From: Macrotis lagotis
Lineage: Eukaryota; Chordata; Mammalia; Peramelemorphia; Peramelidae
Direction: 5' to 3'
Assembly (NCBI RefSeq): GCF_037893015.1
Contig: NC_133661.1
Coordinates: 189,547,991-189,611,990, forward strand
DNA length: 64,000 bases
Shown: piece after piece, positions 22,387-36,020 of the stretch
Layout of the letters: every line of letters begins with the position of its first letter
How positions within the stretch are numbered: the first letter of the stretch is position 1
Program-made: the position numbers and the translations under genes
The notes under the pieces: model-generated
Seen by the model: the letters and a program-made list of their open reading frames with translations, nothing else
Databases searched by the model: none
Told to the model about the DNA's origin: nothing

Positions 22387-25300
22387 AATTAGGAATATTT
22401 TGGATATGTATATATATTCCAAAGCTGTGTTTGTTTTCTTTGAAGTAAAGGCACATATGTAATATGAGAAAGATAATTTGAGAATGTTCTGTGCAATCTC
22501 CTAGACAAAGGCAGTGTTTACTTGTTGTAAAATACCACAGGATAGAAGGAAGGTTCTCTAGTCAAGGGGAATCTGATTCACCATCTTTATATAGAGATGG
22601 AATAGCTATGATTTAAGATAAATGGTTGCTTCTAGCAAAAGTTAGGAGATGAGCCCTGTAGGGTCAGTCTTAGTTAGAATATCTGGTTTGAGCAAGGACC
22701 AAGGAAGGACATTCAGAACTTTAGGTAGGGGGTCCATTAATTGGAACCCCATTCCATAATTGGAATTTAGTGAATTGGACTCACTGGAAGTTCCAATTAG
22801 GTAAAACTACTAATTTAGATTGTGGAATTTTTAATCAATTTTCTCTTTTTTATATAAGGTACCAGGAGAGTCAGCTAGAAGAAAGTTATACTGGGTCAAT
22901 GCATTGTTCCTGGAGCCAAGGAAGCCAATGGACTGGAGATGTCAGGTGACAGGGACAGGGATGTACAGTCAAAGGGGCAGCTTCTCAGTGCTGGATCCTT
23001 ATGACTTGATTTACCCAAATGGACATATGGATAATGTCTCATTTGAAAGAATAAATCTGGCCCAAGACACTTGACTACCCTTATGACCTCTGCCTGAACA
23101 CTGACATTCGATATTTATATCTATAAAGGAATTTTCCGTAATATCCTGGATCTTTATAGTTACTAAGCAAACCAGGAAAAAAAGTTTTAGGTGAACTGGA
23201 TTTACTAGCCAGATAAGTTAGGTGTGACACCTTCTTTCAGCTACATGTTGAGATAGAAATTAGGTTTCCTTAATGTTTATGTTAATCAGGATATTTAGGT
23301 AAGAAGAATGGGAAATTCTTAGGATAATTGGAGTCTCAAGGTCTTATTTAGGGAAAGAAATGTGAGTCAGGTAAGTATATCAGGAACATGAAAACATGGG
23401 TATATTTTGAAAAAAAAATCATTTTAGTTAAGAATGTTTGAGTCATTATTGTAATGAGAGCAAAAGGTTAAGAAATGTTTATGCTACAAATTTAAGTTAA
23501 GGTGATAATTCCCATTGTGAATTTGTTCACATAGTAGAGCACCAATGGAAGTTTATTGTGTTAAAGTGCAATATGTATGTCAATTGGACAGTGAGTAAGG
23601 CAAAATGTAAATTGTAATAATCTCCAAAATCTCATTGTCTTGTGATGAACACATGTGTTTTGTTCTAAGTAAAATGTTAAGCAGTTTATTTACCAGAAAA
23701 CAAGGGTTTAACAAGTCACCTGAATTGGAATGGACCTTTTCGGAACACATTCAGAACATGCAGAAGGACACAGGATGTCTACAAGGAAGAAGAGAAGAAA
23801 GGAGAGCCACTGAACCAGTTCATCTCCACTGTCTCTCAAGTATGTGTATGTTGTTTAGTCAGGGGATCTGTACCTGTAACTTTCCCCTGATTCTGTAAGT
23901 GTGATCCCCCTCCTTCTGCCCCTCTTCTTATGGAAAGGAGGAGGAAAGGCACAGTAAAGATGTTTTCCAATGAGAGAAAAGAAGGAAGATTATTGGGTGG
24001 TACAAGGCTGTATATCCTGTCTAGGGAGAATCCTATCTCTGATTTAGAGAATGGGGTATTAGTTATTTTGGGAGAAGAATCTAGCTGGCTGAAGTCAATG
24101 CCCATTCTTGTGGTATAGCTAACTGTTAGACTTGTGGTGGTCCACAGAAGTTTGAGAATTGACCTTGGGTGCCTTTCCCCCGAGGTCCAACATACATTCT
24201 CAGGTCCTGGTCAGAGATGTATAGAATTCTGTGGCACAGGACTCTGATCCAGAGGAGAAAAACACCAGTATCATATGACTGAGTCAGTTCAGGGTGACTA
24301 TTATTTATACCAGTCTGCCCAGGATATTTTCCTGTGGAGTAGCAAATGTCTGGACATGTCCAGAAGCAGGGTACATATATACTGGATTGTACAACTTAAA
24401 GAGATAGATTCACTGAGACTCATGTGAGCTTGTAATGATGATACCTGTATCCTTTTTTAAGATTTGCAAACTGGGGGATTTGTTAAGGGAAACTGTGAAT
24501 ATGAGTTAGTATGGAATGGCAAGGAAAGTGCAAAAATGGCTATTTGCAAGAAAAACTGCAAGGAGCAACACAAGATATATTAGCTATCTTTTAGATTAGT
24601 TCAATGGCAAAAAGCCAGGGATTTATTTTGATGAAATTTGGAGCCAGGAAGATCTGTCTATAGACATCGGTATGAAAATTTGCCAGTGGAAGGAGGTACA
24701 ACAACGTTGTAAGGATGAACAGTATTATCCACTTGTTGGAAACTGGGAAGTTATATTCCTGGAAGACCAACCAGCATTAAAGGGATATCATTGGATTTGT
24801 AGGACTACTGCCTACACCCATTTGTCCAAAGGATTGGTCAGGCAGTTGTTCTCTCAACTTTAGGGCCTATTATGTGGGCACAGGATTGGAGTTGGGGCTA
24901 TAGAACCTCAATTTATATCCTGATTAGATTCTAAGCTGTGATGGAAAAATTACCAATTAGACAGCTGTTAGGTTCCCCTGACCTTCTGGGAGAGTGACTC
25001 GACTCAGGAGAGAAATGTAACTTGTGCACACAGGTGGGGTTGCTAGCAGGACAACTACTAGTCCCATTTATTCAGAGTATCAGACAGTTCTTTATAGCAG
25101 ATAACCACAACATTAGCAAACAAGGACAAGTCCAGGACATTTCTAAGATTTACACAGGAAGTAACCTTTTTCAGGAAATTCAAGGCTTATCATGCAAGCA
25201 AAGTTATACTTTGATGCACCTGTGTTATCACAGCAGAGTTCTGTGGAAAACTTTCTTCAAGAGGGTCACATGAGCCCAGAAGAGGTCATTCTGACCTTTC

Positions 25301-25635
25301 ATCCAGTCTCCTCATGCAGTGCTCAACAGACAGCTAGGGCCTTGCTGAGTGGCTAAGCAATGCAAACAAATCTGCTGATTGAAGAAGGAGTTTGAGGTAA
25401 ATTGAATCTATCAAGTTGCTGCCTAAAGATAGATGACAAAGAGGCAAGTGGTAAAATACATCAGAATGTTGACATGCTCCTACACAAACCTGGAAAATAG
25501 GAGGGGTCCATGTCTCTGATAATGAGGAAATAAAAATCTCGATAGAAGAAAAAGTCATATCAATAACAAGTACTGTAATTTAAGCAAGAAATCACTAAGG
25601 TGTGCAACCCCAAATTTTATTATAGAAGTCAAGTG

Positions 25636-26098
25636 GGAATTGTGAGGAAAGTGTGGGTGTTTGAGTTCCACAGGAATGTGAAGATGGGATTGTTAGTTTA
25701 CATTACAAAGACTAGGGTCTGCCTATATTGTTTCCTATGAGCTGGTATTGAGTTAAGACAAAGGATTTAGCCTCCATTTGATCAAAAGCTGAAGAAATTG
25801 CCCCACCTGTGTTTAACTTAACCTAGAGTCTTGACCTTCTCCTTTGTCCATGCTCAAAGAGATCTAATTGTTCTTGCTCATTAGTATAATGAGCAGGGTG
25901 CACCAAATATATGGAAGCCAATGAATCACTTTGATTGTGACACCAGCATGTGGTTCCCATGAGGGGGCAGGATCAAAGTCTTTCAAAGTACATTAAAGAC
26001 CTTATATTTGGTGATTTCCCTGCCCCTCTCTCCCACCAGGAAAGAGGTATGCCATTTTTTAAAGATAGCTTTAAAAAAAAACATTTCAATAAAAAAAG
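25636..26098 (+). repeat. Probable right LTR of the fossil element, truncated
   Basis: The start is proposed at TGTGAGGAAAG, right after a purine-rich AGTCAAGTGGGAAT that could be a polypurine tract. The end is cut by the HAL1-like element beginning near 26,099. Only its last 60 or so bases can be matched to the left copy. Confidence 0.4.
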
Positions 26099-28017
26099 AG
26101 AGTAGAGACAAGATAGCGGAGTAAAGACAGTGACTCAATAGAACTTTCCCTCAAACCCATCTGATGACATTTAAATAATGACTAAATTAATCCTAGAATG
26201 ATAAAAGTTACAAAAAATCAGAATCAAATGACTTTTCAGTTCAAGAAAACATAGAAGATCAGCAAGAATGATCTATTTGAATTGGATGAGAGTGTAAGAC
26301 AATCCTGTAAAGGATGCCCCAACACAGAGCTAGTAAACCAGTAGATAGCAGCTTCTTACAGATCTCTCAGTCCACAGATGATAAGAACACCAAAGGATAT
26401 TCTAGAAGTATCTTTGCTAGCACTTAGTGACTCTGTTACTTTGCCTATATAGACACTGGATGCAGGTTGCAGTTGTGGTTTACAATACAAGGGTTAGAAG
26501 GAGCAGTAGCATTTCAAAGTTTGTGGCCACATTGTGGTGGGGATGCTCCTCACAGTTCTAACATAGAAAAGACTGTTTGTGGGATCTTGTGTTTAGAGCC
26601 CAAGACAAGGGAGTACAAAACATATTTTTCCTTAAATTATACCGCCTAGGAGGAATTGAAAACTTTCACATATCTGGAAGTATATGTAGAAACATCTAAA
26701 CGAAAACCATGAAGTTTGGAACAGTTTGCTCTCCACTTTGGAAACAGAACCCTACTTTGACAAAGCTAAAATCAAGTAATAGTTCGGTAAAATGAGTAAG
26801 CAACAGAAAAGATTATGGTCATAGAAATTTATTATGATGGCAAGCAGATCAAAACAAGACTTAAAAGATAATAAGGATGTTATATGTCCTACATTCAAAA
26901 CCTTCAAGAAAAATGTGAATGGATCTCAGGTCATAGAAGAGCTTCAAATGGATTTTGAAAGTCAAGGAAGAGAGGTGGGGGAAAATGGGGCAAGAAATGA
27001 GAGTGATACAAGAAAATTGTCAAAAAATAAATCAATGATTTGATAAAGGAGATGGAAAAATTATTGAAGAAAATTGACCTAAATAAACAGAATGGAACAA
27101 ATGGTAAAAGAGGTACAAAAGGCCAAAGAGCAAGAATTGCTTATAAATAGAATTGACCAAATGGCAAAGGTGGTATCAAAGCTCACAGAAGAAAATAATT
27201 CCTTAAGCATAAGAATTGCCCAAATGGAAGTGAATGACTTTATGTGAAATTGAGAAACAATAAAACAAAACCTAAAGAATGAAAATAATAAAAGCCAATG
27301 TGAATTATATGAATGGAAAAGCAACTGACCTATAAAATAGATCCAGGAGAACCAATTTAAAAATTCCTGGACTATCTGAATTTTATGATAAAAAAAAGCC
27401 TAGTCATCATCTAATAAGAAATTATCAAGGAAAATTCCCATCATATTTTAAAACCAGAGGGATAAATAGACATTGAAAAAATCCACTAATCATGTACTGA
27501 AAGAGTTCCATAAATGAAAATTCCCCAGGAACAGCATAACCAAATTTCAGAGCTCCTAGGTCAAGGACAAAATATTTCAGGCAGTCAAAAAGAAATAATG
27601 CTAGTACTGTAGAGCCACTGTCAGTATAACTCAAGTTTTTGGAGTTTCTATATTAAAGGATCAGAGAAGTTTGATTATTGTATGCAGTAGGCAAAATGGA
27701 GTAGGCAAAAGGGCTTAGATTACCACCCAGAATTAACTCACTGGCAAAACTGAATGTACTACCTTAAGGGAAAAGAGACACTTAATGAAATAGGTGACTT
27801 TCAAACTTATCTGATGAAATGGTCAGTACTTAACAGAAAATTTAATTTCAAATCAAGAGAAGAATAAAAAGATAAATAGGAATTGAAAATCATAAGGAAC
27901 TCTTTTTTAACTGGTTACATTCATACATGGGGTGGTGATGCTATTAATTCATAAGAACTTCCTATTTATTAGGACAGTTAAAAGGAATTTTTTTATATGT
28001 ATGCATATCCACCCCCA

Positions 28018-28093
<76 letters not shown>

Positions 28094-28600
28094 GAAAGAG
28101 AGAGAGAAAATGCACAGGTGTGAGTTGAATATGAAGAGATGATATCTTAAAAATGAAATTAAGGTTTAAGAGAGGATTGTACGAGGAAAAAGAGAAAGAT
28201 AGAAGTTATAAAAATCTCAGTGATGGGGAAGTAGAGTGGGGAGGGGAGTAAGTGAACCTTACTCCATTCAGACTTGGTTCAAAGAGGGAACAATATGCAC
28301 TCTCAATTGTGCATAGAAATATATTTTTACACTATATTAAAGTAGGAGTGGAATGGTTCATATGAGGGGGAGAGTATGAGAAGTTAAGATAGATTGGGGA
28401 GGGATACACTTTTGAGGAGGTTAACTGTGAAAGGAGAAACAATAAACAGGGGGAGAAATATAATAGAAGGAAATAGCGTTATCAATACTGTAAAACATTT
28501 TTGAACCAAGTTTCTCTTAAAAAGACCTCATTTCTCAAATATACAGAAAGAACTGAATCAAATTTTTTTGAAAAAAGGAGAACTGTTCAAATTGTAACCT
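26099..28600 (+). mobile_element. HAL1-like LINE (ORF1 only), plus strand
   Basis: The 5' end reads AGACAAGATAGCGGAGTAAAG, a diverged L1-clade start. ORF1 is partly open at 26,834-27,043. It continues as a decayed coiled coil (26,940-27,250, with repeats such as ATTGACCAAATGGCAAAGG), an RNA-binding part with ATTCCTGGACTATCTGAA, and a C-terminal part with CAGAATTAACTCACTGGC at about 27,730. After ORF1 come about 700 bases of purine-rich tail with a (TA)n tract. Near 28,530 there is a block like the end of L1 ORF2 (CAAATATACAGAAAGAACTG), with no RT between. The minus-strand frames at 27,079-27,634 are antisense shadows. It inserted into the right LTR of the fossil element. Confidence 0.65.
28017..28109. 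repeat. (TA)n-(GA)n microsatellite inside the HAL1-like tail
   Basis: TATA-rich tract followed by a short GA run. Confidence 0.9.
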
Positions 28601-28689
28601 CATTTGGTTCTGTCATCTAGTTAGTGTTGGGTATTAAACTAGAAAGTCTGACTAAGTGGTGAAAATGGAGAACTCAGAAGAAAGTTGGG

Positions 28690-28915
28690 GGTTCTGTAGA
28701 GAAAGCATCATGGTGATAGTCAGTAAGATATGAGTTAAAATCTGCCCTCAAATATTTGCTATCTTTATGCCTCTGAGCAAGTCATTTAATCGCTAATTGT
28801 GTCATTTATTCATCTGTAAAATGGGGATAAATAGAAGAAAATGGTAAACTATTGTAACATCTTTGCCAAGAAATCTCAATGGATAAATTAATGGATTCAT
28901 GAAGCATTTGATACA
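28690..28915 (+). mobile_element. Diverged Mar1-type CORE-SINE
   Basis: Only the 3' part is convincing: GAGCAAGTCATTTAATCGC, TCATCTGTAAAATGGGGATA, AACATCTTTGCCAAGAAATC. The head is badly diverged. Confidence 0.55.
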
Positions 28916-29009
28916 TTTGAAAACCTGAACCTCAGCAAAATGGAAGAAAGCAGCTTTGAGTCAGTGCGGCATACAATTCTTTCAGATAGTGCTGGATAGA
29001 AATTCATAA

Positions 29010-32000
29010 TGATTCATATAACTATAGATAGTTTTGAATTCTTTCTCAAAGAATTGCCTTTCCATATCCGTTAACTGTTTATCAATTGAAGAATGACTAG
29101 ATTTTTTATAAAGCTGACATCAGTTCTCTATATATTTTAGAAAGTAGTTCATTGTCAAAAACACTAGCTATAAAAATTGCTTCCTAATTAATCACATTCC
29201 TTTTAAACTCCATTGCAGTAGTTTTGTTTGTGCAAAAACGTTTTAATTCAATGTAATCAAAATTATTCAGCTTGCTTTTATAATGTTCTCTATCTCTTCT
29301 TTGGTCGTAAACTCCTTCCATTTTCATAGATCTAACAGGTAAACTATTCCTTGTTCTCCTAATTGGCTTATAATATTATCGTTTGTCTTAATTCTGCAGC
29401 CATTTTGAATTTAATCTTGGTATAGGGTGTGAAATGTTCATCTATTCCTAGTTTATGCCATACTATCATTCAGTTTTCCCAGCAGGTTTTTATTAAAGAG
29501 TGAGTTCTTATTCTAATAGCTGAAATCTTTGGGTTTATCCAACAGTAATTGAATAAAGCTATTTACTGTTGCCTCTTTTGCTACTCTATTCCACTGACCC
29601 ACTACTCTATTTCTTAGCCAGTACCAGACCATTTTGAGATTGATGTTTCATAAAATAATTTTAGATCTGGTATGGCTAGGCCACCTTCTTTTGTATTTTT
29701 TCATTGATTCCCTTGATAGTTATGACTTTTTTTCCTCTATATAAATTTGGTTCATATTTTTTCTAACTCAGTAAAGGGATTTTTGTTGGAAGTTTGATTG
29801 ACACTAAATAATTTTATTTAGATGGAATTGTCATTTTTATTATATTAGCTTGGCCTACCTATGAGCAATTCACATTTTCCATTATTTAAATCTGATTTTA
29901 TTGGATTGTAATTTATTCTATAGTTGCTTTCATAGAATTTCTGAATCTGGCCAGTAGATTCCCAAGTATTTTATATTTTCTGAAATTATTTTGAATGGGA
30001 TTTCTATTACTATTTCTTGCAATTGTAGCTTGTTAGTAATATATAAAAAGCCTGAGATTTTTGTGGGGTTATTTTATATCCTCCAACTTTGCTAAAGTTG
30101 CTAATTGTTTCTAGTAGTTTTTTAGATGATTTTCTAGGGTCACCTAGGTATACCATCTTATCATCTGTAAAGAGTGAGAGTTTTTTTTTTCCTTCACTAA
30201 AGGTCTAATTCCTTTAATTTCTTTTTCTTCTCTTATTGCTAAAGGTAACATTTTTAATAGAGTTTTGCATAATAATCTTGATAATAGGTATATCCTTCTT
30301 TCACTCCTGATCTTATTAGGAATGCTTCCATTACATATAATGCTTGTTCATGGTGTTAGATAGATACTGCTTATAATTTTAAGGAAAAATCCAGTTATTC
30401 CAATGCTCCAGTAGAAAAGGATGCTCTATTTTGTCAAAAGTTTTTTTCATCATCTATTGATGTTATCATATGATTTGTTTGGTTTGTTCAATCATATGTT
30501 TGTTTGAAATGATCAATTTTGCTGATCATTTTCCCAATATTGAATGAACCCTGCATTCTTGGAATAAATCCTATTTAATTATAGTTTATTATCCTAGTGA
30601 TAACTTTAATTACTTTGATAATATTTTTATTTAAAATTCATGCATCCATATTCATAAGAGAAACTGATCTATAATTTTTTTTTCTTTTCTGACTCTACCT
30701 GGTTTAGGAATCAATACCATTTTTGTGTCAAAGAAGGAATTTGGTAGAGTTCCTTCTTGAAATATTTTTTCAAATAGTCTATAGATAATTAGAACCAATT
30801 CTTTCTTGAATTTTGATAGAATTCACTTATGAATCCATCTGACCCTGGAGATTCTTTCTTAGGGAGTTCACTGATAGCTTGCTAAATTTCTATTTCTGAG
30901 ATAGGGTTATTTAAGTATTTAATTTCCTCTTCTTTTAACCTGCATAATTTATATTTTTGTAAAAAGTCATCCATTTCACTTATATTAACAAATTTATTGG
31001 CATTCAGTTTGGCAAAGTAATTATGAATTATTACTTTAATTTCCTCCTCATTTGTGGTGAATTTATCTTTTTACATTTTTGAATCTAGTCATTTGTTTTT
31101 TTATTTCTTTTTAAAATCAAATTAACTAACATTTTAAATCTATTTTATTGTTTCTTTTTCTTAAAAACAACCCTTGGTTTTAATTTAATTTGTTTTCTTT
31201 CTGTCAATTTTATTAATTTCTCTAATTTTCAGAATTTCTAATTTAGTATAAACTGGATATATTTAATATGTTCTTTCTCTAATAATTTTAGTTGCATGCA
31301 CAGTTCACTGTTCTCTTTTTTCTCTATTTTATTCATATAAGCACTTAAATTTATTATGCATCCCTTAATAACTGCCTTGATTGTATCCCATAAATTTTGC
31401 TATGTTGTATCATTATTGTCATTGTCTTTAATGAAATCATTACTTCTTCCTATGATTAATTGTTTGATGCTCTCATTCTGTAAAATTAGGTTATTTAGTT
31501 TTCAATTAGTTTTAGGTCTGTCTCTCCACAGCCCTTTATTGCATGTTATTTTTATTGTATCATGGTATGAAAGAATGCATTCAATGTTTTTATCTCTCTA
31601 CATTTGATTGTGAGGTTTTTATGCCTGAAAACATGGCAAATTTTTGCGTAGGAATAATATTCTTCTATACATATATTTCTATCCCCATCCAGTTTTCTCC
31701 AGAGGCCTATCCTGTCTATATTTTCTAATATTCTAATAGCCTCTTTAATTTCCTTCAGTTTTATTTTATTGTTAGATTTATCTAATTATGAGAGAGGGAG
31801 ATTGAAATCCTTTACCAGTTGAGTTTTGCTGGTGCATAGTTATTTACTATTGAAATTACTTCATTGTCTATGGTATCTTTTATTTGGATATAATTTCTTT
31901 CCTTTTCTCTTTTAAGGAGATCTAATTTTGCAACTGCTTTGTCTGAAATGCTGATTTTTATTCCTTTTTTCACTTCAGCTGAAGCATACTCTCATTTTTA

Positions 32001-33860
32001 ATAAAATATAAGTCATGAACATTAGTGTGAATTTATATATCTTTAGCTTTAGTATATTTCCTTTAATAGAGTTACAAATCTCAAGAATTATGAGAATCTT
32101 CCTCCCAGGTGTGGATGTAACCATATTAAACTTATTGGATAAAAGTTTTTTTCTTTTCCTATGTTTACTTTTACATGTTTGGAGATTAAATTTTCTGTTT
32201 AGCTCTGGTTTTTCATCAGGAAAGTTTGAAATTCACCAAATTCATTAAATATCTTTTTTCCCCTGAAAGAGAAGGCTTAGTCTTGCTAGACATTGGTTTC
32301 TTATCTGGGATACCAGTTCTCTTGCTCACTGGAATATCATATTCCAGGTTCTTTGATACATTAATGTTGATACAGCCTTGTCCTGTGTAATCCTGACTGT
32401 GTGTCTTTGGCATTTGAATTGTTTCTTTCTGCTATTTGCAGGAATTTCTCCTTGACCTGCTTCTTCTGGAATTTGGCTACAATATTCCTTGAGTTTTTCA
32501 TGTTGGGATCTCTTTTGGGAAGGGGTTGATATATTATTTCAATGATTATTTTGCCCTTTGTTTCCAGGATATTTGGGCATTCTCCTTCAAATAATCCTTT
32601 GATTCTTAAATTGTCTCATCTGGATCTATTTTCCAGGTGAGTTGTTTTTCCAGTGAGATATTTTACATTTCCTTTTCTTTTTTTTTTCCTTTTTGGATTT
32701 AGTTAAATGATTCTTGGTGTCTCATAAAGTCATTAGCTTACACAGATTCCATTTTTCTTAGAGAAGAATTTTCTCCACTAACTTTTTGCATCTCCTTTTC
32801 CAATGGGTCAATTCTATTTTTGAAGGAGTTGTTATCTATTTCCATTTGCCCAATTGTGCTGTTAATGGAATCATGTTCCTTTTACATTTGTCCAATTGCA
32901 TTTTTAAAAGATTTGTTATCTTCTCTCATTTTTTGTTGTAAAATGTAAATTTTCTCTTTCCTTTCTTTCCTCATTTTTTTCATTTCATTTTTAAATGCCT
33001 TTCTGATCTTTTCTAAGAAATCTTTCTTAACTGGAAGCCAATTCATATTCTCTTCTGAAATTTCATCTATTCTGTCCTTTTTTTCTTAGCAAGTATCCTT
33101 GTCTCCAAGATGACACTCAGTAGACCCTGCTTCGTATTGTCCTTTCTTCATTTTGAGAGTTTAACTTTCCCCAGAGTCTTGTGTTAGGAGGGTAGTTGGT
33201 TAGCAGATCCCTGAAGGTCTAACTCACTGAAGTTAGTAACTCTCTTGTGGGTCACCCTATGATCCCTTCGTTAAGGAAGTTTTCTCTTAATTGCCTATGT
33301 TGGAGGTATCAAGGCCCACTTCCAAGGCCTGGGGATGGATCTGTGTTAAACTCACACAATCAAGGCTAGAAATGCCAGAGACTTTCTCCTGTTCACCAGT
33401 GCTGGTGAAGATCGACTGCCCATACCTAGACTATATGGCAAGATGTGATCACCTTGGGCTGTTTCTGTGTTTGTGGTGGAGAATGTCAGACCTTCCCACA
33501 GAAACAACTTGGGTTGTTGGTGAATTGGGGAGATTGTTACTGGCCAGAAAAAGTATGGGCAGCTGTGCTGGAGTTCCCTCCCCATTCTTCCACCATGCAT
33601 ATCATAAAGGTTTCCATCATGGTTGTCAGATCAGTTCCTGCATCATTCCACCACCCCAGTGTTGGGTCTCTGCTCTCTACTCTGGGCACTCCTCCTCTCC
33701 TTGGTAATAGACCATGCTGGAAGATGCTCCCCCTCTATTCCTCTGTGGCTCTGTCAATCCAAATCTGTTAAGAAGCTTGATTCTTGTTGGTTCTGAGAGA
33801 AAGCCAGCAGAATTTCAAACAGTATTTGACTTCTCTCTGCCATCTTGGCCTGAAGTCAGA
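29010..33860 (-). mobile_element. Nearly full-length dead L1 LINE
   Basis: About 4.85 kb on the minus strand. The 5' end is at 33,860, where the reverse complement reads GGCCAAGATGGCAGAGAGAA. A 5' UTR (33,100-33,860) comes first, then decayed ORF1 (about 32,200-33,050). ORF2 follows (about 29,100-32,000), with endonuclease-derived sequence at 31,700-31,990. Reverse-transcriptase landmarks on the plus strand are CCCAATATTGAATGAACCC at 30,532 and CATCTGACCCTGGAGATTC at 30,835. The 3' UTR is almost wholly missing. Many stops are visible in every frame, so it is inactive. The plus-strand frames within it (31,356-31,728, 33,291-33,941) are antisense. Confidence 0.8.
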
Positions 33861-34784
33861 GAAATGTATTTTAAAATAGAAAGTAGGAAATTTTGTTTTA
33901 CTGATAAATTTCTATGCAAATTCATAGATTGGCTATCTTGATTAATTCACAGGATCCAAATAGTAAATTATTTTGTCCTCTGGGGTAGGATTATCTTGTC
34001 AATCACAAAGGATTCAATGGTACATCCTATTATTATTTGAAAAGTCTATGAGAAAAATTTATTTCTATAAACTAAAAAGAACTCATGAAATTAAATCATT
34101 ACATAATCTTACTTGAGTGTGAGAGTGATGCAGTGGATAGTGAACAGACCTCACCTTGAAGATCTTGGCTCAATTCCCTCTTCACCTATGATTTGTTGCA
34201 TGACTTGAAACATTTGAGTTATGCTTGAAGCTTTCTAAAACTATTAATTGAAGAGTATTTGCTAATCTAACATCTTACAGGGAGTTGCCAATTTGCATTG
34301 TTAGCCTAGAGCCTTGTACATCACTAAATCATTGTATAGAATAACTCCCAGATAAAGGATAGTCTTAAGATATTTTCTTGGCTAGTATTCCCTGGATCAT
34401 CTCTATAATTCTTTCCAAGTTAGTGATCTGATGATTCCAGAATTGTCCATTTTTGATATACAATTATGGATTTTCATCTTTTTTTAAATGAACCAATGAT
34501 ATCACATGGTTATGTCTCGACTCATCTGTGAATTGACTTTAAATGAGGCAGTGTTGTCTGCCTTTTTCTCTCTTCCAGATTCATAAAATTACAGTGGAAG
34601 AAAAAAGTTTGACAAACTGTCAAATGGACTTGAATGCAATAGTTGACCATATCATCTTTGATATCTAACTTCTAAGTGCTCTGCAACATCTGCTAACTAC
34701 TTGAACAAATTGTTCTCATTCATCATTTCTTCTGGGATGACCCCTTGCATATAAGGATTACACATCCTCCTAAGTTCCACAATG
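33861..34784. other. Intergenic stretch with a weak SINE trace
   Basis: No gene. About 34,117-34,345 contains GTGATGCAGTGGATAGTGAAC and other traces of a diverged plus-strand CORE-SINE. Nothing else is recognised. Confidence 0.4.
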
Positions 34785-35548
34785 ATTTTATTTTATTTTT
34801 TCAATTTTTTTAATTTAATTTTTTCCAATGATATGCAAAGATAGTTTTCAACATTCATCCTTTTGCAAGATATTTTTCCAACACTTTCCCATTATTCACT
34901 TTACCTTCCCCCCCTCCCCATTGCAGTGTATGATCTGAAACAGGTCATAAACATATAATCATGTTTGAAATATTTCTATACTAGTAATATTGTTAAAGAG
35001 AAATCAGAATTAAGGAGCAAGAACTATAAGAAAGAAAGGAAAAAAACTTGAAAGAAAATTTAAAAAGTGTATATATAGTATGTTTTTCTCTGGATTTAGA
35101 CTTCATATTTCTCTAAATGTAGAATGCATTTTCCATAACAGGTGTCTTAGAATTTTCCTTGATCACTAGCTATATCCATCACAGTTAAACATTTCACAAT
35201 GTTGCTGTTAATGAGTACAATGTTCTCCTTGTTCACTCAGCATAAGTTCATGTAGGTTTTTCCAGACATTTCTAAAGTCTGGCCTCTTATGACTTCTTAC
35301 AGAACAGTAGTAATCCATAACATTTATATACCATAATTTATTCAGTCATTCTCCATATAATGGGTATCCCTTCAGTTTCCAATTTTGTCACTGAAGAAAG
35401 CTGTTATAAATATTATTGTACCTATATATATTTCCCCATTTTTATTATCCCTTTGGGGAAAAAACCTAATAATTGTATTGTTGGATCAGCAGGTATGCAC
35501 AGATTTATTGACCTTTGGGCATAGTTCCAAATTGCTCTCCGTTAATTT
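34785..35548 (-). mobile_element. L1 LINE 3' UTR fragment
   Basis: Minus-strand L1 3' end, truncated at 5'. Plus-strand landmarks in order: a T-rich start (the poly(A) of the element), CAAAGATAGTTTTCAACATTC, CCCCCTCCCCATTG, TTCACTCAGCATAAG, CCATAACATTTATATACC, GGATCAGCAGGTATGCAC, TTTGGGCATAGTTCC. The same series recurs at 42.3-43.2 kb. Confidence 0.7.
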
Positions 35549-35779
35549 CTTTTAGGTAGTAGCAACCCTTGATGCCATTTTGGTCAAAATATGTGACAAT
35601 ATGTGATTAAATAAAAATATGAAACATTTACCTTTCTGCTTGAAATTTGAGAAAAATATAAAGAGTTCCAAAGAGAAAATGCTTGAGTGAAAATGTCAAT
35701 GACATCAATCAGGGTTATATCAATTAGTCATAGATTCTTGATAACTGTTTAAGGGCAGAATTGTATAATTGTAGGAACT

Positions 35780-36020
35780 TTAATAAACTTTTTATTTTAA
35801 AAATTTATGTATAGATTTTGATTTTTTAAATTAAATTTCTGTTTTTTCAATTAATATTTTTTCTTCCCAATTTTTTTTTCCATCCCTGGCTGCTGAAACA
35901 AAGGAAAATCAATATCCTTATTCATATATGCAGACTTGAGCAAAGCAAACACCCACATTGATTATGTTTAAAATACTGTTTTACATCTTCAAATTGCTAG
36001 AGGCACTGAAAGGAGGTAAG
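35780..36020 (-). mobile_element. L1 3'-end fragment (tentative)
   Basis: T-rich left end followed by GAGCAAAGCAAACACCCACATT, a phrase typical of marsupial L1 3' UTRs as I remember them. Short and diverged. Confidence 0.45.

Larger units (their letters stand above)
19530..26098 (+). mobile_element. Probable decayed LTR retroelement (endogenous retrovirus-like fossil)
   Basis: Two stretches near the ends are related. 19,535-19,590 and 26,022-26,078 share a 15-base exact block (GCCCCTCTCTCCCAC) followed by about 40 bases at roughly 75-80% identity, as expected of two old LTR copies. In the left copy, about 95 bases further on, the sequence reads AACA then ATTTGGGGTCTTGTCC. That resembles the end of an LTR followed by a primer-binding site of the gammaretrovirus (class I) kind. 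A possible start of the right LTR is near 25,636. The interior (19,645-25,630) is less AT-rich than its surroundings but has no intact gene that I can recognise. It carries later SINEs and a (TG)n tract. It is clearly broken and old. The right edge is cut by a HAL1-like LINE, and most of the left LTR seems missing. Family assignment is tentative. Confidence 0.5.

Noticed and set aside
23635-24118. Short frames on both strands in the 23.6-24.1 kb interior of the LTR fossil
   Set aside because: No retroviral or host protein motif could be recognised. The proposed first codon at 23,635 is TTG rather than ATG, so I do not call a gene.
27079-27634. Minus-strand hydrophobic frames resembling membrane proteins
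   Set aside because: Antisense to the coiled-coil ORF1 of the plus-strand HAL1-like element; A-rich sense strands yield Phe/Leu/Ser-rich antisense frames.
33291-33941. Plus-strand frames of 138 and 108 codons
   Set aside because: Antisense to the 5' UTR of the minus-strand L1; no domain and no homologue that I recognise.
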